A stretch of 64,000 bases of DNA from Cephalopachus bancanus (lineage: Eukaryota; Chordata; Mammalia; Primates; Tarsiidae): contig JAPVLO010000518.1 of assembly GCA_027257055.1 (NCBI GenBank), forward strand, positions 1 through 64,000, read 5' to 3'. Shown one piece after another: positions 11,395-22,686 of the stretch. Both the position numbers and the translations under genes were made by a program. Under the pieces are notes generated by a model. It did no database searches and had not been told where the DNA came from. It saw nothing but the letters and a program-made list of their open reading frames with translations. The stretch's first letter is position 1. Every line of letters starts with the position of its first letter.

Positions 11395-11905
11395 ATACGC
11401 CACGCGGAACCCTTTTCAGAACTGGAGGACCTGTTCCCACGGTGGCTGGGATGCCGCCACCTTACAGTCCTCTGCCGGTCTGCAAACTGTCCTCGGCTGC
11501 AGAGAGCCACCTCGCCCAAGGTCACACCCACTTCCTGCTTAAGCATAACGCCCACCTCACTCACCTAACGCATGGTAACTCTGAAAGCTGTATGCACATC
11601 CCAGTGGGGTCAGCTGGGGCCCTCAGTGAGACTGCCTCACAGCCCAGCTTCTCTTCTTGCCCAGCCTGCTTCCTCCCCTCCCCACCCCCACTTCTCTCTC
11701 CTCTCCTCCTCCTCCCCTTCCCTTCTCCCCTTCTCTCCTTCCCCCTCCATCCCCCTCCTCTTCTTCCTCCTCCCCTGTTCTCCCCTCCTCTTCCCCCTCC
11801 CTTCCACAGGGTGTTGTTGATTCTGAGAGTCCTGTACTATAAACTTCCTGCACCCCAATCTTTCTTAGAGTCTGCCTCTAGGAAACCCAATGTGCAGCGT
11901 TATCC
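11395..11905. other. Unclassified insert within L2, with long pyrimidine tract
   Basis: This block separates two parts of the L2. Its right end ('aaacttcctgcaccccaatc', 'tctgcctctaggaaaccca') resembles the end of old LTR-type repeats, but I cannot name the family. It contains several CpGs and the pyrimidine tract listed separately. Plus-strand open frames here owe their length to the low-complexity tract. Confidence 0.4.
11648..11809 (+). repeat. Long C/T-rich (homopyrimidine-like) tract
   Basis: About 160 bases almost wholly C and T on the plus strand, with only a few A/G interruptions. Such mirror-like pyrimidine tracts can adopt triplex DNA; that is general knowledge, not shown here. Confidence 0.9.
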
Positions 11906-12145
11906 CAAATGTATCCACAGTTTTCCATCTCCCTGTCACTATTCTAGCTGAAGCCACCACCTTCCCTCACCTTGACTGCTGCATTCCCCTTCCCCCAGTC
12001 TCCCTGTGACTGCTCTTAACCCCTACCATCTCTTTCCTTCACAATTGTGTTATCTTCTTAAATATTCTATTTATTTTATCTTATTTCATTAATTATATTT
12101 GATACAACAGTGTAACATATATACAGTTTAAGAAGTATAAGCCCA

Positions 12146-12553
<408 letters not shown>

Positions 12554-12559
12554 TTATCA

Positions 12560-13600
12560 TTCTTGGGCTTATATCTTTATAGTCTTACCATAGACATATT
12601 TATTGCTAAATAGTATAGTTTGTTTAGTTTTGCTTTTTTTTGGAGAGTTATAAAAACAGAGATATCTCCTGAAACTTTTTTCCACCACTCAACATTATAT
12701 TTCTGATCTAAGGTAATCATTTATGTTGATGTTTGTAACTGAGGTTTATCCATATCCATGTTTATAAAAGTGTTAAACCAGTTAATTTGAAATTTATTTA
12801 TCCACAATTTATTTATCTATTCTCTGTTGATGGGCATTTGAGTTTTCCTTGTTTGTACATTTTTTTTTTGGTGCTTATGTGCAAGAATTTCTGCAGAGCC
12901 GGGCTTGGTGGCTCAGCCTGTAATCCTGCACCTTGGGGGGCTGAGGTGAGTGGATTGCCTGAACCCGCGGGTTTAAGACCCGCCTGGGCAACTTGGTGAG
13001 ACCTCATTTCCACAATAAATTAAAAATCAGCTGGGCGTGGTAGCACGCGCCTGTAGTTCCAGCTACTTGGAAGGCTGAGGCGGAAGGATCACTGGAGCCC
13101 ACCAGGTCGAGGCTGCGGTGACCGGGAGCAGCCACTGCACTCCAGTTGGGCAATAGAGTGAGACTCCAACTCAAAAAATAAATAAATAAATAAATAAATA
13201 AATAAAAGAATTTCTCCAGAGTATATGCCTAGGAATTGATAAATTTAGTGCATCAGGTGGGGCATGGTGGCACACGTCTGTAATCTCAGCACTTTGGGAG
13301 ACTGAGGCCAGACAATTGCCTGAACCCAGGGGTTTAAGACCAACCTGGACAATTTGTCGAGACCTCGTCTCTGCAATAAATAAAAAAACTAGCGTGGTGG
13401 CGCACGCCTGTAGTTCCAGCTACTTGGAAGGTTGAGGCAGAAGGATCACCTAAGCCCAGCAGGTCGAGGCTGCAGTGGCTGTGAGTTGCCACTGCACTCC
13501 AGCCTGGGCATCAGAGTGAGATTCCTACTCAAAAAAAAAAAAAAAAAAATTAAGGGCATGAAAACGTTCAGTTTTACAAGATAATGCCAAATTGCTTCTC
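12560..13600 (-). mobile_element. Old L1 (antisense), split by Alus
   Basis: Antisense L1 pieces at 12560-12897 ('attctctgttgatgggcatt'), 13206-13252 ('gaatttctccagagtatatg') and 13550-13600 ('aatgccaaattgcttctc'). Confidence 0.65.
12898..13549 (+). mobile_element. Two Alus in antisense L1
   Basis: Copy 12898-13205 has duplications aagaatttctgcaga and aagaatttctccaga (13206-13220) and a tail converted to (AAAT)n at about 13165-13204. A second copy lies at 13253-13549. Confidence 0.92.
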
Positions 13601-13601
13601 T

Positions 13602-14203
13602 TTATTTTATTTTATTTTTTGAGTTAAGTCTCACTCTGTTGCCCAGGCTGGAGTACAGTGGCACGTTCACAGCCTCCACAGCCTTGACCTGCGGGACTCA
13701 GGTGATCCTTCCACCTCAACCTTCCAAGAAGCTGGAACTACAGGCACACGCCATCACGCCCAGCTAATTTTTTGATTTACTGTAGAGATGAGGGCTCACC
13801 AAATTGCCCAGTCTGGTCTCGAACCCCTGGGTTCAGGCAATCCTTTCACCTTGGTCTCCCAAAGTGTTGGGATTACAGGTGTGAGCCACTGCACCCAGGC
13901 CAATAACTTTTTTCATTTTTTTTTTGAGTTGGAGTCTCACTCTGTCGCCCAGACTGGAGTGCAGTGGCCTCTCCCGGCCACCGCAGCCTCATCTTGCTGG
14001 GCTCCGGTGATCCCTCCGCCTCAGCCTTCCAAGAGCTGGAATTACAGGCGCGTGCTACCATGCCGGGCTGATTTTCTGGTTTATTGTAGAGATAAGGTCT
14101 CGCCAAATTGCCCCGGGCGGGTCTCGAATCCACGGGCTCAGGTAATCCACTCACTTCAGCCTCCCAAAGCGCTGGGATTACAGGCTGAGCCACCGAGCCC
14201 GGC
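13602..14203 (-). mobile_element. Two tandem minus-strand Alus
   Basis: Copies at about 13602-13900 and 13905-14203; the second is CpG-rich (ccaccgagcccggct) and therefore younger. Confidence 0.9.
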
Positions 14204-14311
14204 TCCAAAATAACTTGTTAATGCTTGATGGTATTAACTATTTCACAGTTGTCTTATTAAGAAACAGTTATAGTTTTCAACTTCTAATTTTAAAATATTA
14301 ATTTTTAGCCG

Positions 14312-14597
14312 GGCTCGGTGGCTCAGCCTGTAATCCCGCACCTTTGGGAGGCTGAGGTGAGTGGATTGCCTGAGCCCGCAGGTTCGAGACCCGCCTGGGC
14401 AGCGAGACCTCATCTCTACAATAAATCAAAAAATCAACCGGGCATGGTAGAGCATGCCTGTAATTCCGGCTGCTTGGAAGGCTGAGGCGGAAGGATCACA
14501 GGAGCCCAGCAGGCCGAGGCTGCGGTGGCCGGGAGCGGCCACTGCACTCCAGTCTGGGTGACAGAGTGAGACTCCAACTCAAAAAAAAAAAAAAAAT
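14312..14597 (+). mobile_element. Young-type Alu with 5-base left-arm deletion
   Basis: CpG-rich plus-strand copy reading 'cctgggcagcgagacctcat' where other copies have five more bases (ACTTG). Tail of 16 A. Confidence 0.93.
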
Positions 14598-14599
14598 TT

Positions 14600-14800
14600 T
14601 TTTTACTACTACAAAAAATTCCTACAGATTAATGAGAAAAAGATACTAATTAGAGAAAATGGGTATGACTAGGCAGTTCATAAAAGAAAAAATTCAAGTA
14701 GCTAATTAACATGAAAAATGTCCAACCTACTGGTAATCAAAAACAAAAATTAAAACAACCAGATAGTATTTTTTGCTTATCAAAATGGCAAATGTTTGTT
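14600..14800 (+). mobile_element. L1 ORF2-region remnant
   Basis: Sense L1: 'cctacagattaatgagaaaa', 'gggtatgactaggcagttca', 'atcaaaatggcaaatg'. A diverged C-terminal ORF2 fragment. Confidence 0.7.
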
Positions 14801-15383
14801 TGTTTATTTATTTATCGAGTAGGAGACTCTGTTGCCTAGGCTGGAGTGCAGTGGCACAGTCATGGCCACTGCAGCCTTAACCTGCTAGGCTCAGGTGGTT
14901 CTCCTGTCTCAGCCTTCCAAGTAGCTGGAACTGCAGGTGTGCACCACCATACCTGGCTTTATTTTGAGTTGGAGTCTCACTCTGTCACCCAGACTGGAGT
15001 GCAGTGGCCGCTCCCGGCCACCGCAGCCTCAACCTGCTGGACTCCGGCGATCCTTCTGCCTCAGCCTTCCCCATAACTGGAACTACAGGCTCGTGCTACC
15101 ACGCCCGGCTAATTTTTAGATTTATTGTAGAGATGAGGTCTCGCCAAGTTGCCCAGGCGGGTCTCGAACCCACGGGCTCAGGCAATCCACTCACCTCAGC
15201 CTCCCAAAGGCGCGGGATTACAGGCTGAGCCACCGAGCCCGGCTCTGGCTAATTTTTTAATTGATTGTAGAGATGAGGTCTTGCCAAGTTGCCCAGGCTG
15301 TTCTCAAACCCCTGGGTTCACGCAATCCTCTTGCCTCAGTCTCCCAAAGTGCTGGGATTACAGGTGTGAGTCACCATGCCCAG
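14801..15383 (-). mobile_element. Alu inside Alu
   Basis: An older minus-strand Alu (14801-14962 and 15244-15383) is interrupted by a younger minus-strand Alu (about 14963-15243). The host string ctggct appears at both edges of the inner copy. Confidence 0.88.
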
Positions 15384-15399
15384 TGAGAAGTTTTTTTAA

Positions 15400-16436
15400 A
15401 AAATTGAGTTGGAATTTCACTCTGTCACCCAGGCTGGAGTAAATGGCATGCTCATGGCCACCACAGTGTCGACCTGCTGGACTCAGTTGATCCTTCTGCC
15501 TCAGCCTTCCAAGTAGCTGGAGCTACAGGCATGTGCCACTATGCCCGCCTAATTTTTCGATTGATTATAGAGATGAGGTCTTGCCAAGTTGCCCAGGCTG
15601 GTCTCGAACCTGTGAGCTCGGCAATCCTCTCACCCCAAACGCTCAAAGTGCTGGGATTATAGGTGTGACCACCATGCCTGGCCCAATTATTTTCTTTATT
15701 TTGTGTTTTGGTCAATAAATCTTTTTTTGTTGTTGTTGGAGTCTCACTCTGTTGCCCAGACTGGGGTTCAGTGGCTGCTCCCGGCCACTGCCTCCTCCAT
15801 CTGCTGGGCTCCGGCGATCCCTCCGCCTCAACCTTCCATGTAGCTGGAACTACAGGCGCGCACTACCACGCCCGGCTAATTTTTTGATTTATTGTAGAGA
15901 TGACGTCTCGCCAAGTTGCCTAGGCGGGTCTTGAACCCATGGGCTCAGGCAATCCACTCACCTCGGCCTCCCCAGGCGCTGTATTGTAGGCTGAGCCACT
16001 GAGCCCAGTTTTGGTCAATAAATCTTTTACTTTTCTGAGATGATCCTTCCATCTCAGCCTCCTGAGTAGTTGGGGCTACAGGTGCATGCCATTTCACCTA
16101 GATTATTTTTTCTAAAAGTTAAATTTTTGCCATTTGCAGTTAGTTTCTTTTTTTTTTTTGAGTTGGAGTCTCTCTGTCACCCAGACTGGAGTGCAGTGGC
16201 CGCTCCCGGCCACCGCAGCCTCCACCTCCTGGGCTTCGGTGATCCTTCGGCCTCAGCCTTCCAGTAGCTGGAACTACAGGTGCGCGCTACCACGCCTGGC
16301 TAATTTTTTTGGTTTATTGTAGAGATGAAGTCTCGCGAAGTTGCCCAGGTGGGTCTCAAACCCACGGGCTCAGGCAATCCGCTTGCCTCGGCCTCCCAAA
16401 GTGCGGGATTACAGGCTGAGCCACCGAGTCTGGCGC
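15400..16436 (-). mobile_element. Run of minus-strand Alus
   Basis: Copies at 15400-15690, 15726-16008 and 16150-16436, plus a short fragment 16029-16105. The second is bounded by a perfect 20-base duplication, ttttggtcaataaatctttt (15706-15725 and 16009-16028). The last has gcagttagtttctt and gcagttagcttctt on its sides. Confidence 0.9.
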
Positions 16437-16925
16437 AGTTAGCTTCTTAATTCAAATGTAGTAGATTTTTTTGTGTAAAGGGTGAGTCAGACAGCTCACT
16501 TCTTTTTTATTCCAAATGTATAGCTGTGATGGGTATTAGATTTTTATCCTACCTACAAACTAACAAGCTAATTCACCACAGTTTCACGGATGCTGGCAGA
16601 AGACATGAGAGTCCAGGATCAAAGATTATGAACTTTATTACATATGATACAGCAAGCTCCATGTTGATGTTGATTTCTCTTGACTCAGTTCTCAGAAGGC
16701 TGGAAGAAGAGTACTTGGTGATATCTACAGTGCAGGAGGTTGTATTATAAGAGCTCAGAGAACTTGAATCCTTTATAATGGGCAATGAACCAGCCTGAAC
16801 TTTGTCCTAGAGGGAGACCTTGTCTTTATTAGAGAAATATAAACAAATCTCTTTGTTCTGAGGGGAGGGCTCAGCTCTATCTTTCCAGAGTGTTTGTTAT
16901 ACAAATAACCCTGAAAAGATAGCCT
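16437..16925. other. Unclassified, possibly an old LTR remnant
   Basis: Phrases such as 'gagtccaggatcaaagatta' and 'tagagggagaccttgtcttt' recall old ERVL-type LTRs, but I cannot assign a family. No coding signal. Confidence 0.3.
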
Positions 16926-17792
16926 ATGCTGAGTGTGATGGCTCATGCCTGTAATCCCAATATTTTGGAAGACCAAGGTAAGAGAATTGCTTGAGCCCAG
17001 GAGTTCAAGATAGACCAACCTAGGTAACATAGACTTCGTTCCTTCAAAAAAAAAAAAAAATCAGCCCGCGCTTCGGGAGGACGAGGTGAGTGAATTGCCT
17101 GAGCCCGTGGGTTCGAGACCCGCTTGGGCCACTTGGCGAGACTTCATCTCTACAATAAATAAATAAATAAATAGCCGGGCGTGGTAGCGTGCGCCTGCAG
17201 TTCCAGCTACTTGAAAGGCTGAGGCGGAAGGATCACCGGAGCCGAGCAGGTCGAGGCTGCGGTGGCTGGAAGAGTGCCACTGCACTCTAGTCTGGGAGCG
17301 ACAGAGTGAGACTCCAATTAAAAAAAAAAAATCAGCTGGGTGTGGCGGTGCATACCTGTAGTCCCAGCTACTTGGGAGGCTGAAGCAGAAGGACTGCCTG
17401 AGACCAGGAGGTTGAGATTGCGGTGACTGTTAAGATGCCACTGAACTCCAGCCTGGGTGACAGAGTGAGACTCCAACTCAAAAAAAAAAAAAATGTGGAC
17501 TCAGTGGCTCAGCCTGTAATCCCAGTGCTTTGGGAGGCCGAGGTGAGTGGATTGCCTGAGCCCCGCGCGTTCGAGACCCACCTGGGCAACTTGGTGAGAC
17601 CTCATCTCTACAATAAATCAAAAAATCAGCCGGGCATGGTAGTGCACACCTGTAGTTCCAGCTACTTGGAAAGCTGAGGCGGAAGGATCGCCGGAGCCCA
17701 GCAGGTGGAGGCTGCGGTGGCAGGGAGTGGCCACTGCATTCCAGTCTGGGTGACAGAGTGAGACTCCAACAAAAAAAAAAAAAAAAAAAGTT
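16926..17792 (+). mobile_element. Nested and tandem Alus
   Basis: An Alu with left arm at 16926-17055 and right arm at about 17326-17493 is split by another plus-strand Alu (about 17062-17325, 5'-truncated, with an (AAAT)-type linker). A further full copy lies at 17494-17792. Confidence 0.85.
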
Positions 17793-18285
17793 TTAAGATT
17801 TTTTTTTTTGTTCTGCTACTAATATAGCTTTCTTTTTATTAGTTTTTGCCTGATACATCTTTTTTCATTATTTTATTTCCATTTTTTCTGGATCCTTATG
17901 TTTTAAATGTCTCTTGTCAACAGCATATAGATGAATTCTTAAAAATCAAATCTTATACTTACTTTTTTTTTTTTTTTTGAGTTGGAGTCTCACTCTGTCA
18001 CCCAGACTGGAGTGCAGTGGCCGCTCCTGGCCACCGCAGCCTCGACATGCTGGGCTCCGGCGATGCTTCTGCCTCAGCCTTCCAAGTAGCTGGAATTACA
18101 GGCGCGTGCTACCACGCCCGGCTGATTTTTAGTAGAGATGAGGTTTCGCTGCCCAGACACGTCTCGAACCCGCGGGCTCAGGCCCTGAACTTTTCAAAAG
18201 GTTGAAGCTATTCTTTCTGGACATGTAATAAGCCCATTGGCTATGGGACAATAGTAGTTTGAATCATGGCAAATATCAATACTCG
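17793..18285 (-). mobile_element. Old L1 (antisense)
   Basis: 'ttagtttttgcctgatacat' and 'gtctcttgtcaacagcatat' match antisense L1 ORF2; continues after the inserted Alu at 18186-18285. Confidence 0.6.
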
Positions 18286-18593
18286 TTTTCTTTTCTTTTC
18301 TTATTTTATTTTTGAGTTAGAGTCTTACTGTGTCGCCCAGGCTGGAGCGCAGTGGCACGCTCACCACCACCACAGCCTTGACCTGCTGGGCTCAGGCGAT
18401 CCTTCTGCCATAGCCTTCTTGGTAGCCAGAACTACAGGCGTGTACTGACACCCAGCTCATTTTTTGATTTATTGTTGAGATGAGGTCTCACCAAGTTGCC
18501 CAGGTGGGTCTCAAACTCCCGAGCTCAAGCAATCCTCTTGTCTTGGCCTCCTAAAATGCTGAGATTACAGGCTTGAGCCATTGCACCCGGCTA
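17964..18593 (-). mobile_element. Two minus-strand Alus
   Basis: Copy 17964-18185 lacks much of its left arm (deletion between 'agtagagatgagg' and 'cgggctcagg'). Copy 18288-18593 is full length. Confidence 0.88.
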
Positions 18594-18974
18594 TTATTAT
18601 TAAAGTTGATCTGTAACTTAACTCTCTTCCCAATTAACACAAATTCCTTAAACTCTAATAATCTCCTCTCAATTTACATGCTATTATTAGCCAGCATTTT
18701 AGTTTTATTTATTTCTTTCTTTTTTTGAGTCAGAGTCTCACTCCATCACCCAGAATGGGGTGCAGTAGTACACTCACAGACACCCTAGCATCGACCTCTG
18801 CTGGGCTCTGGCGATCCTTCTTGTTAGGGTACGGACGGACAGGGTGAGGGTGGAGAGGCGCAGGGAGGCGCGCAGCACTGCCGGGGCTGGCAAGCCGGAG
18901 ATGCGCGCTGGCAACCCAGAGATCCTAGTAAATTGTAAAGAATTGTGACACACAAAAAGGTTAAGAAAGAAAAG

Positions 18975-18980
18975 TTTATT
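18975..18980 (-). promoter_or_regulatory. Polyadenylation signal of the LTR
   Basis: TTTATT on the plus strand reads AATAAA on the minus strand, at the same relative place as the AATAAA in both retrocopies (7606-7611 and 22389-22394). Confidence 0.75.
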
Positions 18981-18995
18981 TAAAAGTAAATTAGA

Positions 18996-19260
18996 AGCCG
19001 GGCTCGGTGGCTCAGCCTGTAATCCCGCACTTTGGGAGCCCGCGGGTTCGAGACCCGCCTGGACAACTTGGTGAGACCTCATCTCTACAATAAATCAAAA
19101 ATTAGCCGGGCGTGGTAGTGTGTGCCTGTAGTTCCAGCTACTTGGAAGGCTGAGGTGGAAGGATCGCCGGAGCCCAGCAGCTCGAGGCTGCGGTGGCCAG
19201 GAGCGGCTACTGCGCTCCAGTCTGGGTGACAGAGTGAGACTCCAACTCAGAAAAAAAAAA
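18996..19260 (+). mobile_element. Alu inside the LTR
   Basis: Flanked by aaaagtaaattaga (18982-18995 and 19261-19274). It has lost about 25 bases of the left arm (gggag joined to cccgcggg). Third layer of the nest Alu > LTR > Alu. Confidence 0.92.
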
Positions 19261-19399
19261 AAAAGTAAATTAGAGAAAGAGAAAGAAGAGAGAAGATTCA
19301 CCTCCCCAAGGTGGGGGAGGGGGACCAAAGCCAGGAAGCATGGCGACAGCCAGGGCTCAAAGAGCACATGGCCACACCAGAGTCTAGCAAGGCAATGGC

Positions 19400-19429
19400 C
19401 GCTGGTTGCTTGTGGTTGAGTCCTTTTAA
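19400..19429 (-). promoter_or_regulatory. LTR core promoter: TATA-like box and inferred start site
   Basis: CCTTTTAA at 19422-19429 reads TTAAAAGG on the minus strand. Twenty-two to 29 bases downstream, at 19400, lies GGCCATTGCC, the point where both poly(A)-tailed retrocopies start. Confidence 0.65.
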
Positions 19430-20074
19430 GCATTCCCCCAGAGGGGGAAGATCATTAAGGTGATTGGGTGGTGGTCTGCTTTCACATCATCACAAAGGGG
19501 CAGGCAAGCGCAGGTACTGATGATGTCAGGTGATGGACAGCAGGCAGATGGGTGGGTTAGTTACATGATTGCTGTCATGGTGGGGCCTATCTGTGTCACA
19601 TAGTTCACAGAGGGCTGATTAGGTTAACCCTTGGGGCAGGGGGTGATTCCTGCAAGAGACTTGTAAGACATTTGCAATTCACAAATTCCTTGACCAAAGG
19701 TGGGGCGGTGGTCGTTTGGGTTGTCCTGAGCTTGTATCTGAAGGGAATTTGCCTAGGGGGGATGGGATAGGCTGCTGTTTGTCCTGCAGTAGAATGTCTG
19801 AATGCTTTCTAATGGTTACACTGAGGCAAAAAGACTAAAGAATAAGCTAAGTTTCTTCTAGGTTTTTATAGGTACCTTTCACTTCTGCCTCAGCCTTCCA
19901 AGTAGCTAGAATTATAAGCGCCTGCTACCACACCTGGCTAATTTTTTTCATTTATTGTAGAGACGAGGTCTTGCCAAGTTGCTTGGGCTGGTCTTGAACC
20001 TGTGGGCAGAGGCAATCCGCTTGCCTCAGCTTCCCAAAGTGCTGGGATTACAGGCTGAGCCACCAAGTCCAGTC

Positions 20075-21720
20075 TAGTTGTCTTTTTAAAAAATTTCACA
20101 AATTAGATGCCTTATTCTGTACATTTATTTGGATTTACTTACATAAGTACCAAATTCTTTATTCTCTATTTCTTTTTGCATCTCAAACTTTACTTCTTAG
20201 CTCATTTCCAGAAATTCCCTCTCTGTAGGTCTATTGTTAGGAACCCCCCCAGGTTTTGCTTATCTGAAAATGACTGTATTTTACCTTTGTTGTTAACAAC
20301 TTTGCTGAAACACGATTTTTATTTTGACAGTTATTTTACCTCAGCACTTTGAATATAGTTTACTGATGTATCTGGTATTTATTGTCAGTCCAGAAATTAT
20401 TTCTTTGTAAGTAGCATGCCATTCTTCTTTGGTTGTTTTTATGGTAATTTGTCTTTCTGTTTTTGGTCCATATTTTTATTGTCATGTCTGAATTTACTTT
20501 ATATTTATCTAGCTTGATATTTATTGTGTTCCTATGTGTGTGGATTCATAACGTTCATTATTTATGAAAACATTTCAACCATTTTCTATTCATATATTGC
20601 CTTTCCCTTATGGTATTTCTCCTACTGGAACTCTAATTAGACATGTGTCTTCTCTGTTGCTTAACCTCATTAGTTACCTATTCGTTAGCTTTCTGTATTG
20701 CATTCTGGGTAATTTCTTTAGATCTGTGTACTAGTTCACAACTTTTCTTTTTCTTTTTTTTTGAGTTGGAGTCTCACTCTGTCACCCAGACTAGCCCGGC
20801 CAGTCTCCCGGCAACCGCAGCCTCCACCTGCTGGGCTCCGGCAATCCTTCTGCCTCAGCCTTCCAGTAGCTGGAACTATAGGCACACGCTACCATGCCCG
20901 GCTAATTTTTTGATTTATTGTAGAGATGAGGTGTCGCCAAGTTGCCCAGGCGGGACTCAAACCCACGGGCTCAGGCAATTCACTCACCTCAGCCTCCCAA
21001 GGCGCGGGATTACAGGCTGAGCCACCGAGCCCGGCTACAACTTTTCTTCGGTATACTCAGTTTATTTTTAATTTACATGTTGAGTTGTCAATTTCAATGA
21101 TTACATTTTTCATTTCTTTTTTTTTTTTTTTTTTTGAGCTGGAGTCTCACTTGGTCGCCCAGACTGGAGTGCAGTGGCTGCTCCCGGCCACCGCAGCCTC
21201 GACCTGCTGGGCTCCGGTGATCCTTCCTCCTCAGCCTTCTAAGTAGCCGGAATTACAGGCATGTGCTACCACGCCCGGCTGATTTTTTGATTTATTGTAG
21301 AGATGAGGTCTCGCTGCCCAGGCGGGGTCTCGAACCCGCGGGCTCAGGCAATCCACTCACCTCAGTCTCCCAAAGGCGTGGGATTACAGGCTGAGCCAAC
21401 GAGCCCGGCTACATTTTTCATTTCTAAGATTTTTTTTTTTTTTGGTTTTGTCCTAATTCACCTGATTATGTCAAATGCATTCTGTATCTTAGTCATTTTT
21501 TAGGTACGATCTTTATTTCCTTAACATATAAAGCATTATCATCTTATATTCTGTATCTGGTAATTTCGTTATCTGAAATCTATAGGGCAATAAGTCTGTT
21601 GTTAGCTATTTCTACTGATTATCTCTTACGTTTTATTTGTGTCTTTAGGGTAGTGAGTGTATACTTTGTTGAGCAACTGATAAGATCTTTATTAGAGGTT
21701 CTTTCCTCCAGACAAGATGT
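20075..21720 (-). mobile_element. Old L1 (antisense), split by Alus
   Basis: Antisense L1 ORF1/5' region: 'ctgaaaatgactgtatttta', 'tgacagttattttacctcag', 'ctcctactggaactctaatt'. Interrupted at 20752-21037 and 21115-21408. Confidence 0.65.
20752..21408 (-). mobile_element. Two young Alus in antisense L1
   Basis: Copy 20752-21037 repeats host acaacttttctt on both sides; copy 21115-21408 repeats acatttttcatttct. The second has the 5-base left-arm deletion. Confidence 0.93.
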
Positions 21721-22242
21721 GCTTGGATCTGCCTGCTGCTAGGGACCCTAGCAAGCTCTTTAATTTTTTGGTTTGGGGTTTCTTTGACCATGAGTATGAG
21801 ATTGAATTCCAGACTTGAGGGGAGCAGGCCTATGAGTATAAATTTCAGGGGGCCACCATTATTATCACTGTGATTGTTCCATCTAAGAAGCTATAGAGAG
21901 AGAGTCCTTCACAGACTTCTGAGGGCATTAGGATTCTTCCAAGGCCTCTCTTGCCTAAGGATGTAGCCATCTTCAAGTGTCCTGGCTTAGGATGGGAATC
22001 TCACTTTTAGCTTACCCCCTTTCAATGGCCCAAGGCCTCATCTTCCATTTCCTGCTCTGATACATGGTTCACCTTCAGGCAACCCCAGTTTTTGCATTTG
22101 TTTACACTTCACACTCAGGTTTCAGCTCACTCTTGTTCTTTTTAAAAATGCCTTTGGGGTTTCTCTCACTTTCATGCAAGCTAAACTGGTATCAAAAATA
22201 AGCTCATTGTAATGTAGCCAAGATCTAATAGTATGACATAAG
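21721..22242. other. Unclassified stretch
   Basis: About 520 bases with no repeat or exon that I can support. Confidence 0.4.
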
Positions 22243-22255
22243 AAAGGATTTTTAG

Positions 22256-22419
22256 GTCATTGCTTTGTTAAACTCTGGTGTGTCCATGTGGCTTTTTGAG
22301 CTATGGTCACCATGTTTCCTAGCTTTGGTCCCATTCCCTACCTTGGGGAGGGGACTCTCTTCTCTCTCTCTCTCTAATTTACTTTCTAAATAAACTATAT
22401 TTTCCAATCCAGAAAAAAA
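22256..22419 (+). mobile_element. L1-mobilised retrocopy of an LTR transcript (TINE-like), copy 2
   Basis: Starts GTCATTGCTTTGTTAAAC, the same start as copy 1 at 7776, and shares 'ttgttaaactctggtgt', 'cctagctttggtccc' and 'taccttggggagggga' with copy 1 and/or the LTR. AATAAA at 22389-22394, then poly(A) about 20 bases later. Duplications aaaggatttttag (22243-22255) and aaaggctttttag (22420-22432) differ at one base. No coding potential. Confidence 0.8.
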
Positions 22420-22432
22420 AAAGGCTTTTTAG

Positions 22433-22686
22433 CTGATGCTGAGGCTCACACCTGTAATCCCAGCACTTTTGGAGGCGAAGGTGAGAGAATTACTTGAGGG
22501 TTCGAGAATAGCCGGGGCAACTTGGCGAGACTGCTTCTCAACAATAAGTCAAGAAAAATTGACCACAGGCGTGTGCCACCACGCCTGGCTAATTTTTAGT
22601 GGCCCCACCTGTAGGCCCAGCTACTTGGAAGGCACTTCAGCCTGGGCAACAGAGTGAGACTCCAATAAAAAAAAAAAAAAAGAAAG
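22433..22686 (+). mobile_element. Rearranged Alu placed in the retrocopy's duplication
   Basis: Alu-like copy with a scrambled centre (a minus-like stretch 'gtgtgccaccacgcctggct' at about 22572). Its own duplication aaaggctttttag (22420-22432, 22687-22699) is the right-hand duplication of the preceding retrocopy. Confidence 0.8.

Larger units (their letters stand above)
10400..12060 (+). mobile_element. L2 LINE ORF2-region remnant
   Basis: Sense L2 sequence of the reverse-transcriptase region: 'cagcatttggcactctctac' (near 10560), 'ccaggcctctccctacaact' (near 10806), 'tacttgacatctcataatga', then after the Alu 'tcagtaaacggtatcgccat' (near 11267) and, after the insert at 11395-11905, 'tagctgaagccaccaccttc'. 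Full of stops and indels. Confidence 0.65.
18822..19881 (-). mobile_element. Solo LTR inserted in an Alu; source-type LTR for TINE-like copies
   Basis: Bounded by TGTTAGGGTAC and GGTACCTTTCA (TG...CA ends, short inverted repeats) and by a 5-base duplication cttct (18817-18821, 19882-19886): the hallmarks of retroviral-type integration. About 780 bases once the inner Alu is removed. On the minus strand it has a TATA-like box, a start site implied by the retrocopies, and an AATAAA, so U3-R-U5 order can be read. No internal retroviral sequence remains, so it is a solo LTR. Family not recognised. Confidence 0.82.
18716..20072 (-). mobile_element. Alu split by an LTR
   Basis: Right arm at 18716-18821 stops in 'gcgatccttct' and the same Alu resumes with 'cttctgcctcagcc' at 19882. 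The interruption is the LTR listed next, with duplicated cttct. Confidence 0.9.

Noticed and set aside
11442..11951. 169-codon frame with proline/serine-rich centre
   Set aside because: Its length comes from the C/T tract, which yields stop-free low-complexity frames on both strands.
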